DNA of 64,000 nucleotides from contig NZ_JALCZO010000001.1 in assembly GCF_023555495.1 (NCBI RefSeq), forward strand, positions 186,001 through 250,000, given 5' to 3'. A program made the position numbers and the translations under genes. Within the stretch, counting starts at the first letter, position 1, and each line of letters starts with the position of its first letter. This DNA is from Polaribacter sp. Z022 (GTDB taxonomy: Bacteria; Bacteroidota; Bacteroidia; Flavobacteriales; Flavobacteriaceae). The notes beneath the pieces are model-generated. The model saw only the letters and a list, made by a program, of their open reading frames with translations. It had not been told where the DNA came from and made no database searches. Positions 44,025-52,795 of this stretch are shown piece by piece.

Positions 44025-44062
44025 ATTATATTCTGTGTTATATTAGTTCTTAGTTAGTTCGC

Positions 44063-44070
44063 CAAAAATA
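44063..44070 (-). promoter_or_regulatory. Internal -7 box TATTTTTG (minus strand) before the long subunit III gene
   Basis: Perfect TAnnTTTG in the 57-bp gap between the two subunit III genes, 38 nt before the ATG at 44024. It may give separate control of the second half of the operon. Confidence 0.55.
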
Positions 44071-44081
44071 ACTATTTTTCA

Positions 44082-44669
44082 TCACCTAATAAAATAGAAA
44101 AAGAAAAATAGATAAATCCATAGTATATCTACAAAGTGCCAAAAGATTGCTCCTAGTTCAAATCCTAGCATATCATTGGGTTTGTACTTGTTTTTAAAAT
44201 GATTATAAATAACAACTAAAAGCACCAAAACACCTGCTAATAAGTGTAATACGTGCATAAATGTTATACCTATAATAAAAGATGTAGACACTGTACTTTC
44301 TGGTCCAGTAAAAAATAAACCAACACTTTTTAATTGATTAAAACCTACATATTGTTGCCAAATAAATCCTATTCCTAATAAAAAAGTTACTAATAGTAGT
44401 ATTAAAGACAGTTGTCTTTTGTCATTTTTTAAGAATTTTTGCGATAAAAACAACGTAATACTGCTAGCTACAATAAAAAAAGTACTTACATAAAATGCTT
44501 GTGGTAAATCAAAAGAAACCCAATCATCTCTTTTCATACTTATTACATATGCACTTGTTAAACCTGCAAAAAACATAACCATACTTATCATGGAAATCCA
44601 TAACATTGGTTTAGCTGATTTTTTCTTAGCTACTGATAATTCTTCTTGTAATATTTCTTCTTGTACCAT
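44082..44669 (-). CDS. Cytochrome c oxidase subunit III, short form
   Basis: A 195-residue heme-copper oxidase subunit III with five helices: MLWISMISMVMFFAGLTSAYVI, AFYVSTFFIVASSITLFLS, LILLLVTFLLGIGFIWQQYVGF, IIGITFMHVLHLLAGVLVLLVVIY and ELGAIFWHFVDILWIYLFFFFYFI. It starts 2 bp after the ctaB stop. The side-by-side short and long subunit III genes match the arrangement seen in Bacteroidota caa3-type oxidases. Subunits I and II are not in this window. Confidence 0.92.
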   Translation of the reverse strand: MVQEEILQEELSVAKKKSAKPMLWISMISMVMFFAGLTSAYVISMKRDDWVSFDLPQAFYVSTFFIVASSITLFLSQKFLKNDKRQLSLILLLVTFLLGIGFIWQQYVGFNQLKSVGLFFTGPESTVSTSFIIGITFMHVLHLLAGVLVLLVVIYNHFKNKYKPNDMLGFELGAIFWHFVDILWIYLFFFFYFIR

Positions 44670-44671
44670 TA

Positions 44672-45574
44672 TTAATGTAAAAATTTATCAATTACATATA
44701 CAACTTGTATTACTGTAATATATAAAACACTTGATAGCATAAGTTTTCTTGCATCAACGTTTTCTTCACTTTTATGTAATTTAATTCCAAAATATAACAT
44801 ATACACTCCTAATAGCGCTACAATTACTGCTGTTATAGGATGTATATAAAATGCACCAGATAATTTTAATACAGGTGCAATAGATACCAATATCATTATT
44901 ATAGTGTAAAAAATAATCTGTTTTACTGCTCCTTTGTCTTTTTTTCCCATAGGTAGCAAATTAAAACCTGCTTTCATATATTCTTCATGTTGTAGCCAAC
45001 CAATTGCCCAAAAATGCGGGAATTGCCAAAAAAACTGAATCATAAATAAGAAACCAGCTTCCATACCAAAATTATTAGTTGCAGCTACCCAACCTAACAT
45101 AAAAGGAATTGCTCCTGGAATTGCACCAACAAAAACAGATAATGGAGTAACAGCTTTTAAAGGAGTATAAACACTTGTATATAAAAATATTGAAATTGCT
45201 CCAAATAAAGCTGTTTTAGGATTAATAGTATATAATATTGTTAAACCTAAAATTGTAAACACAATTGCTAAAGTTAATGCAACATTAACAGACATTCTAC
45301 CAGTTGGCAAAGGTCTATTTTGTGTACGTTTCATTATTGCATCTGTATCTTTTTCTATAATTTGATTAAATGCATTTGATGCACCAACCATAAAAAAACC
45401 ACCTATAGCTAATAATAAAAGAGTTACGTAATTTATTACATCTATAGCAAGCAAATATCCTGCTACAGAAGAAAAAACAACACTTAATGACAAGCCAACT
45501 TTAGTAAGTTGTTTAAAGTCAGAAATAATAGTTTGCATAGATATTTTATTGTCTGTATTAACTGCTGATTCCAA
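44672..45574 (-). CDS. ctaB: Protoheme IX farnesyltransferase (heme O synthase)
   Basis: A 300-residue UbiA-family prenyltransferase that attaches farnesyl to heme b, giving heme O for the CtaA step. The two Asp motifs are clear: NAFNQIIEKDTDAIMKRTQNRPLPTGRM and FPHFWAIGWLQHEEYMKAGFNLLPMGKKDK. About eight helices. The start shown is TTG at 45574; an ATG at 45538 (MQTIISDFKQLTKVGL) would also give a normal protein and cannot be excluded. It is first in the oxidase biogenesis operon. Confidence 0.94.
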   Translation of the reverse strand: MESAVNTDNKISMQTIISDFKQLTKVGLSLSVVFSSVAGYLLAIDVINYVTLLLLAIGGFFMVGASNAFNQIIEKDTDAIMKRTQNRPLPTGRMSVNVALTLAIVFTILGLTILYTINPKTALFGAISIFLYTSVYTPLKAVTPLSVFVGAIPGAIPFMLGWVAATNNFGMEAGFLFMIQFFWQFPHFWAIGWLQHEEYMKAGFNLLPMGKKDKGAVKQIIFYTIIMILVSIAPVLKLSGAFYIHPITAVIVALLGVYMLYFGIKLHKSEENVDARKLMLSSVLYITVIQVVYVIDKFLH

Positions 45575-45595
45575 AATTTATAAAAAAATAGTTTG

Positions 45596-45603
45596 CAAAG
45601 GTA
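45596..45603 (-). promoter_or_regulatory. -7 box TACCTTTG (minus strand) of the ctaB operon
   Basis: Perfect TAnnTTTG 21 nt before the TTG at 45574, and downstream of the two terminators of the previous transcript. Confidence 0.6.
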
Positions 45604-45652
45604 TTTGATTATTATGACTTTACCATATTTTTTATTGGCTTTTGATTTAAAT

Positions 45653-45681
45653 AAAAAAACCCACTCAATAAATTGAGTGGG
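45653..45681 (-). terminator. Second of two tandem terminators after the remB-like gene
   Basis: CCCACTCAAT / ATTGAGTGGG stem with a T7 tract on the minus strand. Confidence 0.86.
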
Positions 45682-45691
45682 AAAATTGCTA

Positions 45692-45730
45692 TGAAAAAGA
45701 AAAAGTGTGGTTTACGAATAAACCACACTG
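45692..45730 (-). terminator. First of two tandem terminators after the remB-like gene
   Basis: GTGTGGTTTA / TAAACCACAC ten-base stem with a CGAA (TTCG on the minus strand) loop and a T-rich tail on the minus strand, 40 bp beyond the stop. Confidence 0.84.
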
Positions 45731-45769
45731 CAAATATATATATAATATTTTTTCTTTTTGCAAAAAATT

Positions 45770-47839
45770 TTAAAAATCGAAATACCAATTAAATAAATCT
45801 GCTCTAACACCTACAGAAAACCAAACATTTGTACCTGAAGGAGAACTTGTTAAGGGTGTTTTAGAAGAAAAATCTCTAAAAGATAAACTTGCAAATAAAT
45901 TAGTATTGTTGGATGGGTTTATTAAATAATTAGCTTGTATGTCTGCAATAAAGATGTTTGCTGTATTACCTTGTGTAAGTTCTATACCTGTATCTGCTAA
46001 CCTGTTTTCGTAAGTTTGATAAATATCTCCACCATAACTTATAACCTGATCATTTAGGTCAAACCCTTTTTTTCCATAAATAATTTTTGCACTACCACTC
46101 CATCTATCTTTCTTGTATCTAGCAATTGCAATGGCTTCCCAAAAGTTTGCACCCCAAGAATGTCCTAAAGGTTGACTGTAGTTTCCGTAATTTAAAATTG
46201 GTGATTTATGTGCAAAAGTATAAGGGCGAGCTCTATTATATTCTAATTGTAATAATAGGTTTTCTACTTTAAAGGCATCAAAATATTTTGCTCCTAATTG
46301 ATAGGCAAATTTATGTCTCCAATCACTCATATCTCCTAAATTTCCAAAAGAAAATTCATCAACCATAAATTGAGAGTATAAAGAAATGTTATCATTTAAC
46401 TTATACTTACCTGTTAAACCAATAATTGCATTACCTGCATCTTCACCTCTATTAAACTCTAGAGATCTGTAAAAAATTATCGGATTTAAAAAACCTGCGT
46501 CTATTCCATTTTCTCCAGCAGAAATAGCTGTTTCAAAAAAACCTAAGTTTAATTTATCTGTAATATTTACACTTAAATAATGAGCTGCAACATATTTTCT
46601 AGCATGTTCATTTGGATCTGATACAGAACTTATTGAAGGTTCTGTGTTCCACATCCAAATATTGGTGTATTGAAATTTCCATAAATCTACTTTCATTTTT
46701 AGGTAAGTAGTAGGAGAAGAAACATCAGATAAAATAAATGACCTATAACCATCTCCAATAAAATTTTTACCATTCCCAAATTGAAATTGCATGTGTTTAT
46801 TTGGTGTATAGGCTAAATAGGCTTCTGCAACAGGATAATCGTGAGAATCTGTTCTGTGTCCTTTAGATTTACCTCTTCCAGGAACTAAACCTTCAGAATT
46901 TTTAGGTTTAAAGTTTAAAGCAGGATTTGTAATATAACTATTTACATACTCTGCAAATCTACCTTGGCTTTCATAATATGTAGTAGAAAATGAAAAATTT
47001 TTCCCTATTTCTCCATTTACATTTACAATTCTAGAATTATTAAAAGTATAGGCTAGGTCTGAGTTATCTTTTCCTAATTGAACATCAAACAACATATCTA
47101 CAGTAAACCAATAATCATCTTTTTTTACTTGCAATAAATGTTCGTTCCAAACTTTATTACCTAACCAAGTTCTTTTGTTTGGTTTTAAAAATTGCTTTTT
47201 ATTCTCAGTCAAATCATAATGAGCACTAACTTCATTATATGTATAAGGTTTAGATGCTGTGTGTGTGCCTTTTGCTTTATGCAAAGCAAATTCATAATCT
47301 ACATAGTTTTTATGTGTAAAAGGAATGTTTAATTTACTAGTATGTTCTAAAAATGTAGAGTCTGCAATTCTTGTTTTTTCTACAACATCAAAAAGACTTT
47401 CTTTTTTTACTTCTACAATTGTTGGATTAACTTCTGTATTAAAAGTTTCTTCTACAATTGGAAACTTTATAGGAAGCTCGAACTTCATTTCTATTGCATG
47501 ATTATTATAAAAAGCTGGTGTAATTTTAGGAAAAACTTTAAATGCTCTTTTTACCTCTTCTCTAATTTCTCCATAAGGAGTATTTACATAAATTAACTTA
47601 AAATTACCCTCTGCAGTAACTGCAAAAATAGAATTTGCTGTACCAACAAAACCTTCGTTTTCTACAATAGCTGGTGTTTTAAATTCTGCAAAAAAATGTT
47701 TTTTTGCAGTTGCGTAAAAACAATCTTCTAAAGACTTAATTTCTGATCCTTTACAGACATCAAAAACAGGAAACCTTTCTTCTTGAGCCAATAATATTGA
47801 TGGAAATAATAAAACTAAAAATATATATTTTTTTATCAT
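45770..47839 (-). CDS. remB: RemB-like outer-membrane protein with N-terminal TonB-CTD-like domain
   Basis: A 689-residue protein with a signal peptide (YIFLVLLFPSILLAQ). Residues about 20-130 resemble the periplasmic C-terminal domain of the two TonB proteins here: FPVFDVCKG...LEDCFYATAKKHF, then FAVTAEGNFKLIYVNTPYGEIREEVKRAFKVFPKITPAF. The rest is a long beta-barrel-like region in the capsule-assembly Wzi/gliding RemB style (QFGNGKNFIGDGYRSFILSD, SPTTYLKMKVDLWKFQYTNIW), ending with an aromatic strand (DLFNWYFDF). RemB affects colony spreading in Flavobacterium johnsoniae. The family call is from memory of that protein, so it is moderate. It is last in an operon with deoC and an acyltransferase. 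Confidence 0.62.
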   Translation of the reverse strand: MIKKYIFLVLLFPSILLAQEERFPVFDVCKGSEIKSLEDCFYATAKKHFFAEFKTPAIVENEGFVGTANSIFAVTAEGNFKLIYVNTPYGEIREEVKRAFKVFPKITPAFYNNHAIEMKFELPIKFPIVEETFNTEVNPTIVEVKKESLFDVVEKTRIADSTFLEHTSKLNIPFTHKNYVDYEFALHKAKGTHTASKPYTYNEVSAHYDLTENKKQFLKPNKRTWLGNKVWNEHLLQVKKDDYWFTVDMLFDVQLGKDNSDLAYTFNNSRIVNVNGEIGKNFSFSTTYYESQGRFAEYVNSYITNPALNFKPKNSEGLVPGRGKSKGHRTDSHDYPVAEAYLAYTPNKHMQFQFGNGKNFIGDGYRSFILSDVSSPTTYLKMKVDLWKFQYTNIWMWNTEPSISSVSDPNEHARKYVAAHYLSVNITDKLNLGFFETAISAGENGIDAGFLNPIIFYRSLEFNRGEDAGNAIIGLTGKYKLNDNISLYSQFMVDEFSFGNLGDMSDWRHKFAYQLGAKYFDAFKVENLLLQLEYNRARPYTFAHKSPILNYGNYSQPLGHSWGANFWEAIAIARYKKDRWSGSAKIIYGKKGFDLNDQVISYGGDIYQTYENRLADTGIELTQGNTANIFIADIQANYLINPSNNTNLFASLSFRDFSSKTPLTSSPSGTNVWFSVGVRADLFNWYFDF

Positions 47840-47840
47840 C

Positions 47841-48413
47841 CTATAATTTTATAACAGTATTGTTTTTTAGTTGATATTTTTGATTGCTCTCTTTACAAAT
47901 AGCAATTCCGTTTTTGTTAAACTCTAAAGTATGCCCATACTCACTTACCCAACCAATTTGTTTAGAAGGGTTACCAACAACAAGTGCATAAGGTAAAACT
48001 TCTTTTGTAACTACAGATCCTGCACCTATAAGTGCAAACTCTCCAATATTGTTACCACAAATTATAGTTGCATTTGCACCTATGCTAGCTCCTTTTTTTA
48101 CAATAGTTTTTTGGTAGTTTGTATTTCTTTTTATGGCGCTTCTAGGGTTTATTACGTTTGTAAAAACCATAGATGGACCTAAAAACACATCATCTTCACA
48201 AATAACACCAGTGTAAATAGAAACATTATTTTGAACTTTTACGTTTTGTCCTAAAACCACTTCTGGAGAAACTACTACATTTTGACCAATATTACATTGA
48301 TTACCAATTACACAATTAGACATTATATGACTAAAATGCCATATTTTAGTGTCTTTTCCTATACTGCAATTTGCATCTATTACAGCAGTTTCATGTGCAA
48401 AATATTCTGGCAT
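47841..48413 (-). CDS. Left-handed beta-helix acyltransferase (WbpD/WlbB-like)
   Basis: A 190-residue hexapeptide-repeat protein. Repeats run from [21 protein letters not shown] through [48 protein letters not shown], then [32 protein letters not shown], with [16 protein letters not shown] at the end. That layout fits N-acetyltransferases acting on UDP-linked 3-amino sugars for surface polysaccharide. No other sugar-nucleotide gene is adjacent, so the substrate is uncertain. It lies 1 bp upstream of remB and 3 bp downstream of deoC. Confidence 0.8.
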   Translation of the reverse strand: MPEYFAHETAVIDANCSIGKDTKIWHFSHIMSNCVIGNQCNIGQNVVVSPEVVLGQNVKVQNNVSIYTGVICEDDVFLGPSMVFTNVINPRSAIKRNTNYQKTIVKKGASIGANATIICGNNIGEFALIGAGSVVTKEVLPYALVVGNPSKQIGWVSEYGHTLEFNKNGIAICKESNQKYQLKNNTVIKL

Positions 48414-48416
48414 AAA

Positions 48417-49163
48417 TTAGTATCCTGAATTTGAGTTTTTTTCTTTATTTACAATTTCTTTAGATGATGATGTACCTATTCTATCTACACCTAATTCTAC
48501 CATTTTTACAGCAGTTTCATAATCTCTTACACCTCCTGCAGCTTTTATTTTTAATGGTTTTGAGTTGTCTGCAATTAATTGCATAGTCTCAAATGTAGCT
48601 CCATTTGGTAAGTTATTTTCTGTTTTAAAAAAACCTGTTGAAGATTTTACAAAAACTTTACTTGCATTTTCTTCTCCAAATACTGTAAAAACAATGTTTT
48701 TAATTAATTGTGAAATTACAACTATTTCTTTATTTGTTAAGGCAGCAACTTCAATTATCCATTTTACAACTTTGTTGTTATCTAATGATAATTTAATTCC
48801 ATTAGTTATTTCGTTTTTAACCAACTCAATTTCACCTCTTTTAAAAGCTTGGTAATTTACTACAAAATCTAACTCATCTACACCTAAATCTATTGCCTTT
48901 TGTGCTTCTTCTAATTTTTCTTCAGTTGTATAAGTACCTTCATGAAAACCAATTACAGTTCCTATAAGAATACTTTTATTTGCTTCTTGAAGCATTTTTT
49001 TTGCTAATGAAATATAATTAGCACGAATCATTATTAGTTTATAATCATACAAAATAGCTTCTTTAATTAATTCGATAACTTTTTGCTGATTTTCTTCTTC
49101 TGAAAGATTTGCTTGACTTGCTGTTTTTAAGTAAGTAGCATCTAAATATTGATTGATTTCCAT
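48417..49163 (-). CDS. deoC: Deoxyribose-phosphate aldolase
   Basis: A 248-residue TIM-barrel aldolase that splits 2-deoxyribose-5-phosphate into glyceraldehyde-3-phosphate and acetaldehyde. Active-site features are DELDFVVNY (Asp), the Schiff-base Lys in VFVKSSTGF and the second Lys in KIKAAGGVRDYETA, then ELGVDRIGTSSS in the phosphate site. A -7 box sits only 4 nt before the ATG. Confidence 0.93.
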   Translation of the reverse strand: MEINQYLDATYLKTASQANLSEEENQQKVIELIKEAILYDYKLIMIRANYISLAKKMLQEANKSILIGTVIGFHEGTYTTEEKLEEAQKAIDLGVDELDFVVNYQAFKRGEIELVKNEITNGIKLSLDNNKVVKWIIEVAALTNKEIVVISQLIKNIVFTVFGEENASKVFVKSSTGFFKTENNLPNGATFETMQLIADNSKPLKIKAAGGVRDYETAVKMVELGVDRIGTSSSKEIVNKEKNSNSGY

Positions 49164-49167
49164 ATTA

Positions 49168-49175
49168 CAAAAGTA
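49168..49175 (-). promoter_or_regulatory. -7 box TACTTTTG (minus strand) of deoC, leaderless
   Basis: Perfect TAnnTTTG with 4 nt to the deoC ATG, so transcription should begin at the start codon itself. Confidence 0.58.
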
Positions 49176-49198
49176 AGGAATTCTAAAAAATTAATGAT

Positions 49199-49224
49199 AA
49201 AAAAACCCAACCTTTTGGTTGGGT
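49199..49224 (-). terminator. Intrinsic terminator after tonB copy 2
   Basis: ACCCAACC / GGTTGGGT stem with a four-base loop and a T7 tract on the minus strand. Confidence 0.88.
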
Positions 49225-49230
49225 AAATTA

Positions 49231-49983
49231 TTATTCTATTCTAAAAGAAATGGGTAAGTTATACCTAACTTTTACTGTTTTACTATTTTGTTTACCTGGT
49301 TTAAATTTTGGTAACTTTTTTATAATTCTATTTGCTTCTTTTTCTAGAGCTTTATATGCAGTTCTAATTTTAATATCTACAACTTCGCCTTTATCATCAA
49401 TAACAAACTGTGTTTGTATTTTATGCTTACCAGAATGTAAACCTATTTCATTAGCTAATTCTATATCAAAATTACGTTGTACAAATTGTTTCATCTTTTT
49501 ATCAAAACAACGTTTATTTTTTTCTTTTGATAAGTTTTCACATCCTTTAAAAACAGGTGCATCCTGAATATTAATAAAAGGAATATCCCCACCAAAATTA
49601 CAATACTGAATCTCTTCTTCCTCTATAACTTCTTCAAAACTATCTAAATCTATAAAAGTAGGTTCTTCATTAGAAATATCTAAAATATTTTCTATACTAT
49701 TATTATCCCCTTTTACAACCTCATCAGCAATAAAAGGTATTGGTTTTACAACTTTTACTTTAGGAATAACTTTAGGCTCTTTTGTAAAAAGAACTTCTGT
49801 ACTTGGATCTATGTAAACAGTTTTGAGTTCTTCTGGGTAATTATGACTCATTACTGTTTTTTGAACGGTTTGGTGCTCTAGTGCAACATACACTATAAAG
49901 AGCACTAAGACTAACCCTAACTGCATAAAAATGTTAGAGAATTTTTCTAATTGTTTGGTTGGTAGTTTTTTTAAGTTTTTCAT
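49231..49983 (-). CDS. Energy transducer TonB (copy 2)
   Basis: A 250-residue paralog of the TonB at 35967: cytoplasmic head, one helix (IFMQLGLVLVLFIVYVAL), and a Lys/Pro linker (PKVIPKVKVVKPIPF) followed by an acidic stretch (EEVIEEEEIQ). The cysteine-containing segment (DAPVFKGCENL...RCFDKK) precedes the TonB C-terminal domain (TQFVIDDKGEVVDIKIRTAY, IIKKLPKFKPGKQNSKTVKVRYNLPISF). It stands alone between terminators. Confidence 0.9.
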   Translation of the reverse strand: MKNLKKLPTKQLEKFSNIFMQLGLVLVLFIVYVALEHQTVQKTVMSHNYPEELKTVYIDPSTEVLFTKEPKVIPKVKVVKPIPFIADEVVKGDNNSIENILDISNEEPTFIDLDSFEEVIEEEEIQYCNFGGDIPFINIQDAPVFKGCENLSKEKNKRCFDKKMKQFVQRNFDIELANEIGLHSGKHKIQTQFVIDDKGEVVDIKIRTAYKALEKEANRIIKKLPKFKPGKQNSKTVKVRYNLPISFRIE

Positions 49984-50050
49984 AATTAGAAAGTTTTTAA
50001 ATGTTAAGACTTTGTTAAAACAAAGAGTATGCCATAAAAAAACTACAGTC

Positions 50051-50728
50051 TTATTTCTTTTTAAAAAACTTAAAAAACAATAAAACTAAAACGCTAAAAC
50101 AGAGCAAGATAACCCAATATATTTGTTTGTTATCAGCCACTACAACAGGGGCAACATCACCAGAAACAATTAAACCTGCCCAATAATAGGGTTTTTTAAG
50201 CTTAAAGTTTGTTTCCTTTTTTAAATAGGCTTTTTTAGCTTCTTTAAGTGCTTCATTTTTTGTGAATCCTTTTGCAAGATTTGTATAAAAATGAATCATA
50301 ATTTCTTTAGTAGAATTGTCTGGAATTTTCCATAAACTAGAAACTGTGGCTGGAATTCCAGAAAAACTAAAAGCTCTTTGTAAAGATACTGGAGAAAGAT
50401 TATTATCTATAGTTCCACTTCCTGTATTGCATGCACTTAACACAGCTAAATTTGAATTTAATTTTAAACCATAAAGCTCTTCTAAATACAATTTATCTTC
50501 TTTAAAATCTGAAAACATAAAATAACTTAATTCTGGTTTTACATTATCTATTTTAGCATGCATTGCCAAATGTAATATTGATGCATTTTTAGAGTATTTA
50601 ATAAAATTATTTTTAGATGCTTGCTTTGCAGAATACAATTTGCTTGGAAATAATGTTGCTATTTTTTCTGCTTCTTCATTAGCCCCTTTTAAACTAGATT
50701 TATAATTAGGTAAGAAAATTTTTAGCAT
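50051..50728 (-). CDS. CHAT (caspase-like) catalytic half, out of frame with the upstream TPR half
   Basis: 225 residues that align with the C-terminal third of the intact CHAT protein at 58927: SSLKGANEEAEKIATLFPSKLY, ILHLAMHA (His57), LAVLSACNTGSG (Cys100), RAFSFSGIPATVSSLW and PYYWAGLIVSGD. A membrane helix (WVILLCFSVLVLLFF) and a KKK tail follow. The catalytic His and Cys are intact, so the coding sequence is not decaying. The frame is -1 to that of the TPR half, and its ATG overlaps that half's stop codon (ATGCTAA). It may be made by -1 frameshifting at 50743-50749, by reinitiation, or the split may be a mutation or sequencing error. Confidence 0.8.
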   Translation of the reverse strand: MLKIFLPNYKSSLKGANEEAEKIATLFPSKLYSAKQASKNNFIKYSKNASILHLAMHAKIDNVKPELSYFMFSDFKEDKLYLEELYGLKLNSNLAVLSACNTGSGTIDNNLSPVSLQRAFSFSGIPATVSSLWKIPDNSTKEIMIHFYTNLAKGFTKNEALKEAKKAYLKKETNFKLKKPYYWAGLIVSGDVAPVVVADNKQIYWVILLCFSVLVLLFFKFFKKK

Positions 50729-52731
50729 AGAATTTTGTGCTCCTTTTTTTCTTGATTTAAAAAAATTAAATGAGATGCATAAGATATATTGTAACTTTCA
50801 ATCAAATAACTTTTATTAGTATTCACTAAAGTTTCAAAAGGTAAATTGTGTAAAATTTGATCGGGAATAATATATAAATTTTGTGCAAAATTTAATTTGA
50901 ATGGTACTAAAGTAGTGTATAAATAAGCCCCAATTTCTTTATTTTCTTGAATACTTTTTATAATTTTTAAATATTCTTTTACTGCTGTTTTAGCATCTTT
51001 TTTAAAGGTAATTTTCTTTAAAATTACTTCTAAATTTGTTATTTTAAACACATATAAGTCTTCTTCAAAAAACTTATATCTTAAAACAACATCTTCTTTT
51101 TTTAATATTGATTGAAATTCTGAAATAGAAAATTTTGAAAAAAGTGATGTTGCAATTTCTGGATGCTTTTTCTCTATTTTACTTCTGTATTCTACTATTT
51201 TTTTTTCTAAATCTATAATAAGAAGTGTGTCATTTTTTTTTCTGGCATCCACTATTTGACTTCTTATTTTTTGTTCGAAAGTAAAAAGTGAATCTGGTAA
51301 AAACGATTTGCTTAAAGTTCTGTTTTGAAGAAAATTTTTCCAAGCTAATTTGTTTTCAATATTTTCTATTTCAGTAATAATTTCATTAGTTTTTAAACTA
51401 TGTACTTCTTTTGTTTTTAAAAGACCTCTAAAAGTAAGATTGTAATAGTCTTTAAGTTTCTCACTAAATTCTTCTTTTGAATAAACGTTTTTAAACTGAG
51501 TTAAGCCCATTAAATACATTTTAGAAGCAAATTCTTTAGCTTGTTCTTTTTTAGGAAAAGCTTCTAAAATCATGTCTGCAATTTCTACAAACAAACCTGT
51601 ATGATTTAATGCAGAACTTGGCTTAAAATTGGTGAAGTCTTTATCTAGTTTTTGGTTTCCTTTATGAATAGACAAAATCATTTTACTAAAAGTTTCTAAA
51701 GCTTTATTAAAATCTTTTTGTCCTAAATAAACAATACCCCTTTGTGCTAAAAAAAAAGGAATTCTACTATCATCTTTAGATGCTAAAGAAAGAATTTCAT
51801 TGTTTTTTAACAACGCTTCTTTATAGTTTTTACTAAATCTTAACTTTTTTACTAAATTAAATTTAAATTGAATAACATATTCTGGATTGTTTTTTTTGTC
51901 CAGAACAAACAAGGCTTTTTCTAAATAATTACCAGCTTTAAAAAATGCTTCTTTTAAGTTAAATTTTTCTCTATGGTTTAAATAAAAATCGCCAACTAAA
52001 TTTAAAGAAACAGCATACATTAAAGTTTCTTTGGTATTAAATTGTTTCTGATTTCTAATTTTTTGAAGTTTAGTTAAACTAGAAATTAGTTTTTTTTCAT
52101 TTCCTTGAGCTGCATATAAAACAACAGATTTATACAATAACAAAACATCTTTAGATGCTTGGTTTTTATCTACTTGTATGTGTTTTTTATGTTTTTCATA
52201 CGTATCTAATCCTTTTTTTATATAATATTCTGCCTCATTAAAGTACCCATATCCAGTTGCAGAACTACTTACATCTGCATAAATAGAAATTAAATAATCG
52301 TAATTAGGGTTTTTTAATTTACTTAAAATAGCTTCAGCAGATTTTACAGAATTGTAAGAAATTAAATATTGCTCTGTATAATATTCTGAAAAAGCCCTAT
52401 CAAAAAAAGCCATTCCTTTTAAGTTTTTTCCTTCATCATTATTTGTACTAAACTTAATAACATTGTTATAAGAAAAAATAGATTCTTTATACTTACCTAA
52501 ACCATATAAAGAGTTTGCTTTTAAATAATGAATTTTGGTTTGTAATAAACTGTCTTTTGAGTTCTTAGCAACATTAAATGTTTGTGTATTTATGCTGTCT
52601 AATACTTTTTGGTAAGCTCCTTTATTATATAAATTATTTAAATAATCTATTAGTTTTTGGTTTTTATTTTGCTGAAAACCAAAAGAACATAAAGAATAAA
52701 AAAAGGTGATAAAAAATACTTTTTTAAGCAA
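50722..52731 (-). CDS. TPR half of a TPR-CHAT protein, interrupted before the catalytic core
   Basis: 669 residues: signal peptide (VFFITFFYSLCSFGFQ), then a long helical TPR-type region (about 25-430) and the N-terminal part of the CHAT domain (EDVVLRYKFFEEDLYVFKI, LYIIPDQILHNLPFETLVN). It stops at 50722, where the paralog at 58927 continues without a break. Adding the -1 frame restores a protein of about 895 residues, close to the 911 of the paralog. The start is TTG at 52731; it lies 64 bp after the leucine-rich surface protein gene and is probably in its transcript. Confidence 0.8.
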   Translation of the reverse strand: MLKKVFFITFFYSLCSFGFQQNKNQKLIDYLNNLYNKGAYQKVLDSINTQTFNVAKNSKDSLLQTKIHYLKANSLYGLGKYKESIFSYNNVIKFSTNNDEGKNLKGMAFFDRAFSEYYTEQYLISYNSVKSAEAILSKLKNPNYDYLISIYADVSSSATGYGYFNEAEYYIKKGLDTYEKHKKHIQVDKNQASKDVLLLYKSVVLYAAQGNEKKLISSLTKLQKIRNQKQFNTKETLMYAVSLNLVGDFYLNHREKFNLKEAFFKAGNYLEKALFVLDKKNNPEYVIQFKFNLVKKLRFSKNYKEALLKNNEILSLASKDDSRIPFFLAQRGIVYLGQKDFNKALETFSKMILSIHKGNQKLDKDFTNFKPSSALNHTGLFVEIADMILEAFPKKEQAKEFASKMYLMGLTQFKNVYSKEEFSEKLKDYYNLTFRGLLKTKEVHSLKTNEIITEIENIENKLAWKNFLQNRTLSKSFLPDSLFTFEQKIRSQIVDARKKNDTLLIIDLEKKIVEYRSKIEKKHPEIATSLFSKFSISEFQSILKKEDVVLRYKFFEEDLYVFKITNLEVILKKITFKKDAKTAVKEYLKIIKSIQENKEIGAYLYTTLVPFKLNFAQNLYIIPDQILHNLPFETLVNTNKSYLIESYNISYASHLIFLNQEKKEHKILC
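50743..50749 (-). other. Slippery heptamer A AAA AAG at the CHAT frame junction
   Basis: In the zero frame the codons are GAA AAA AAG, which sets the heptamer as A-AAA-AAG, the phase of the E. coli dnaX -1 site. Slipping back one base gives AAA AAA GGA GCA CAA and enters the catalytic frame without meeting a stop. A weak AGCA / TGCT hairpin follows. Confidence 0.55.
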
Positions 52732-52795
52732 AGGTTTATTTTAAGAAATTCATCTAAAAATAAACAAATATTTTTTAGCACCTTTCTTAAGAATT

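Noticed and set aside
50051-52731. Calling the split CHAT gene a pseudogene
   Set aside because: Only one frame change is seen, it sits on a slippery heptamer, and both halves keep full coding quality and catalytic residues; the question is left open.
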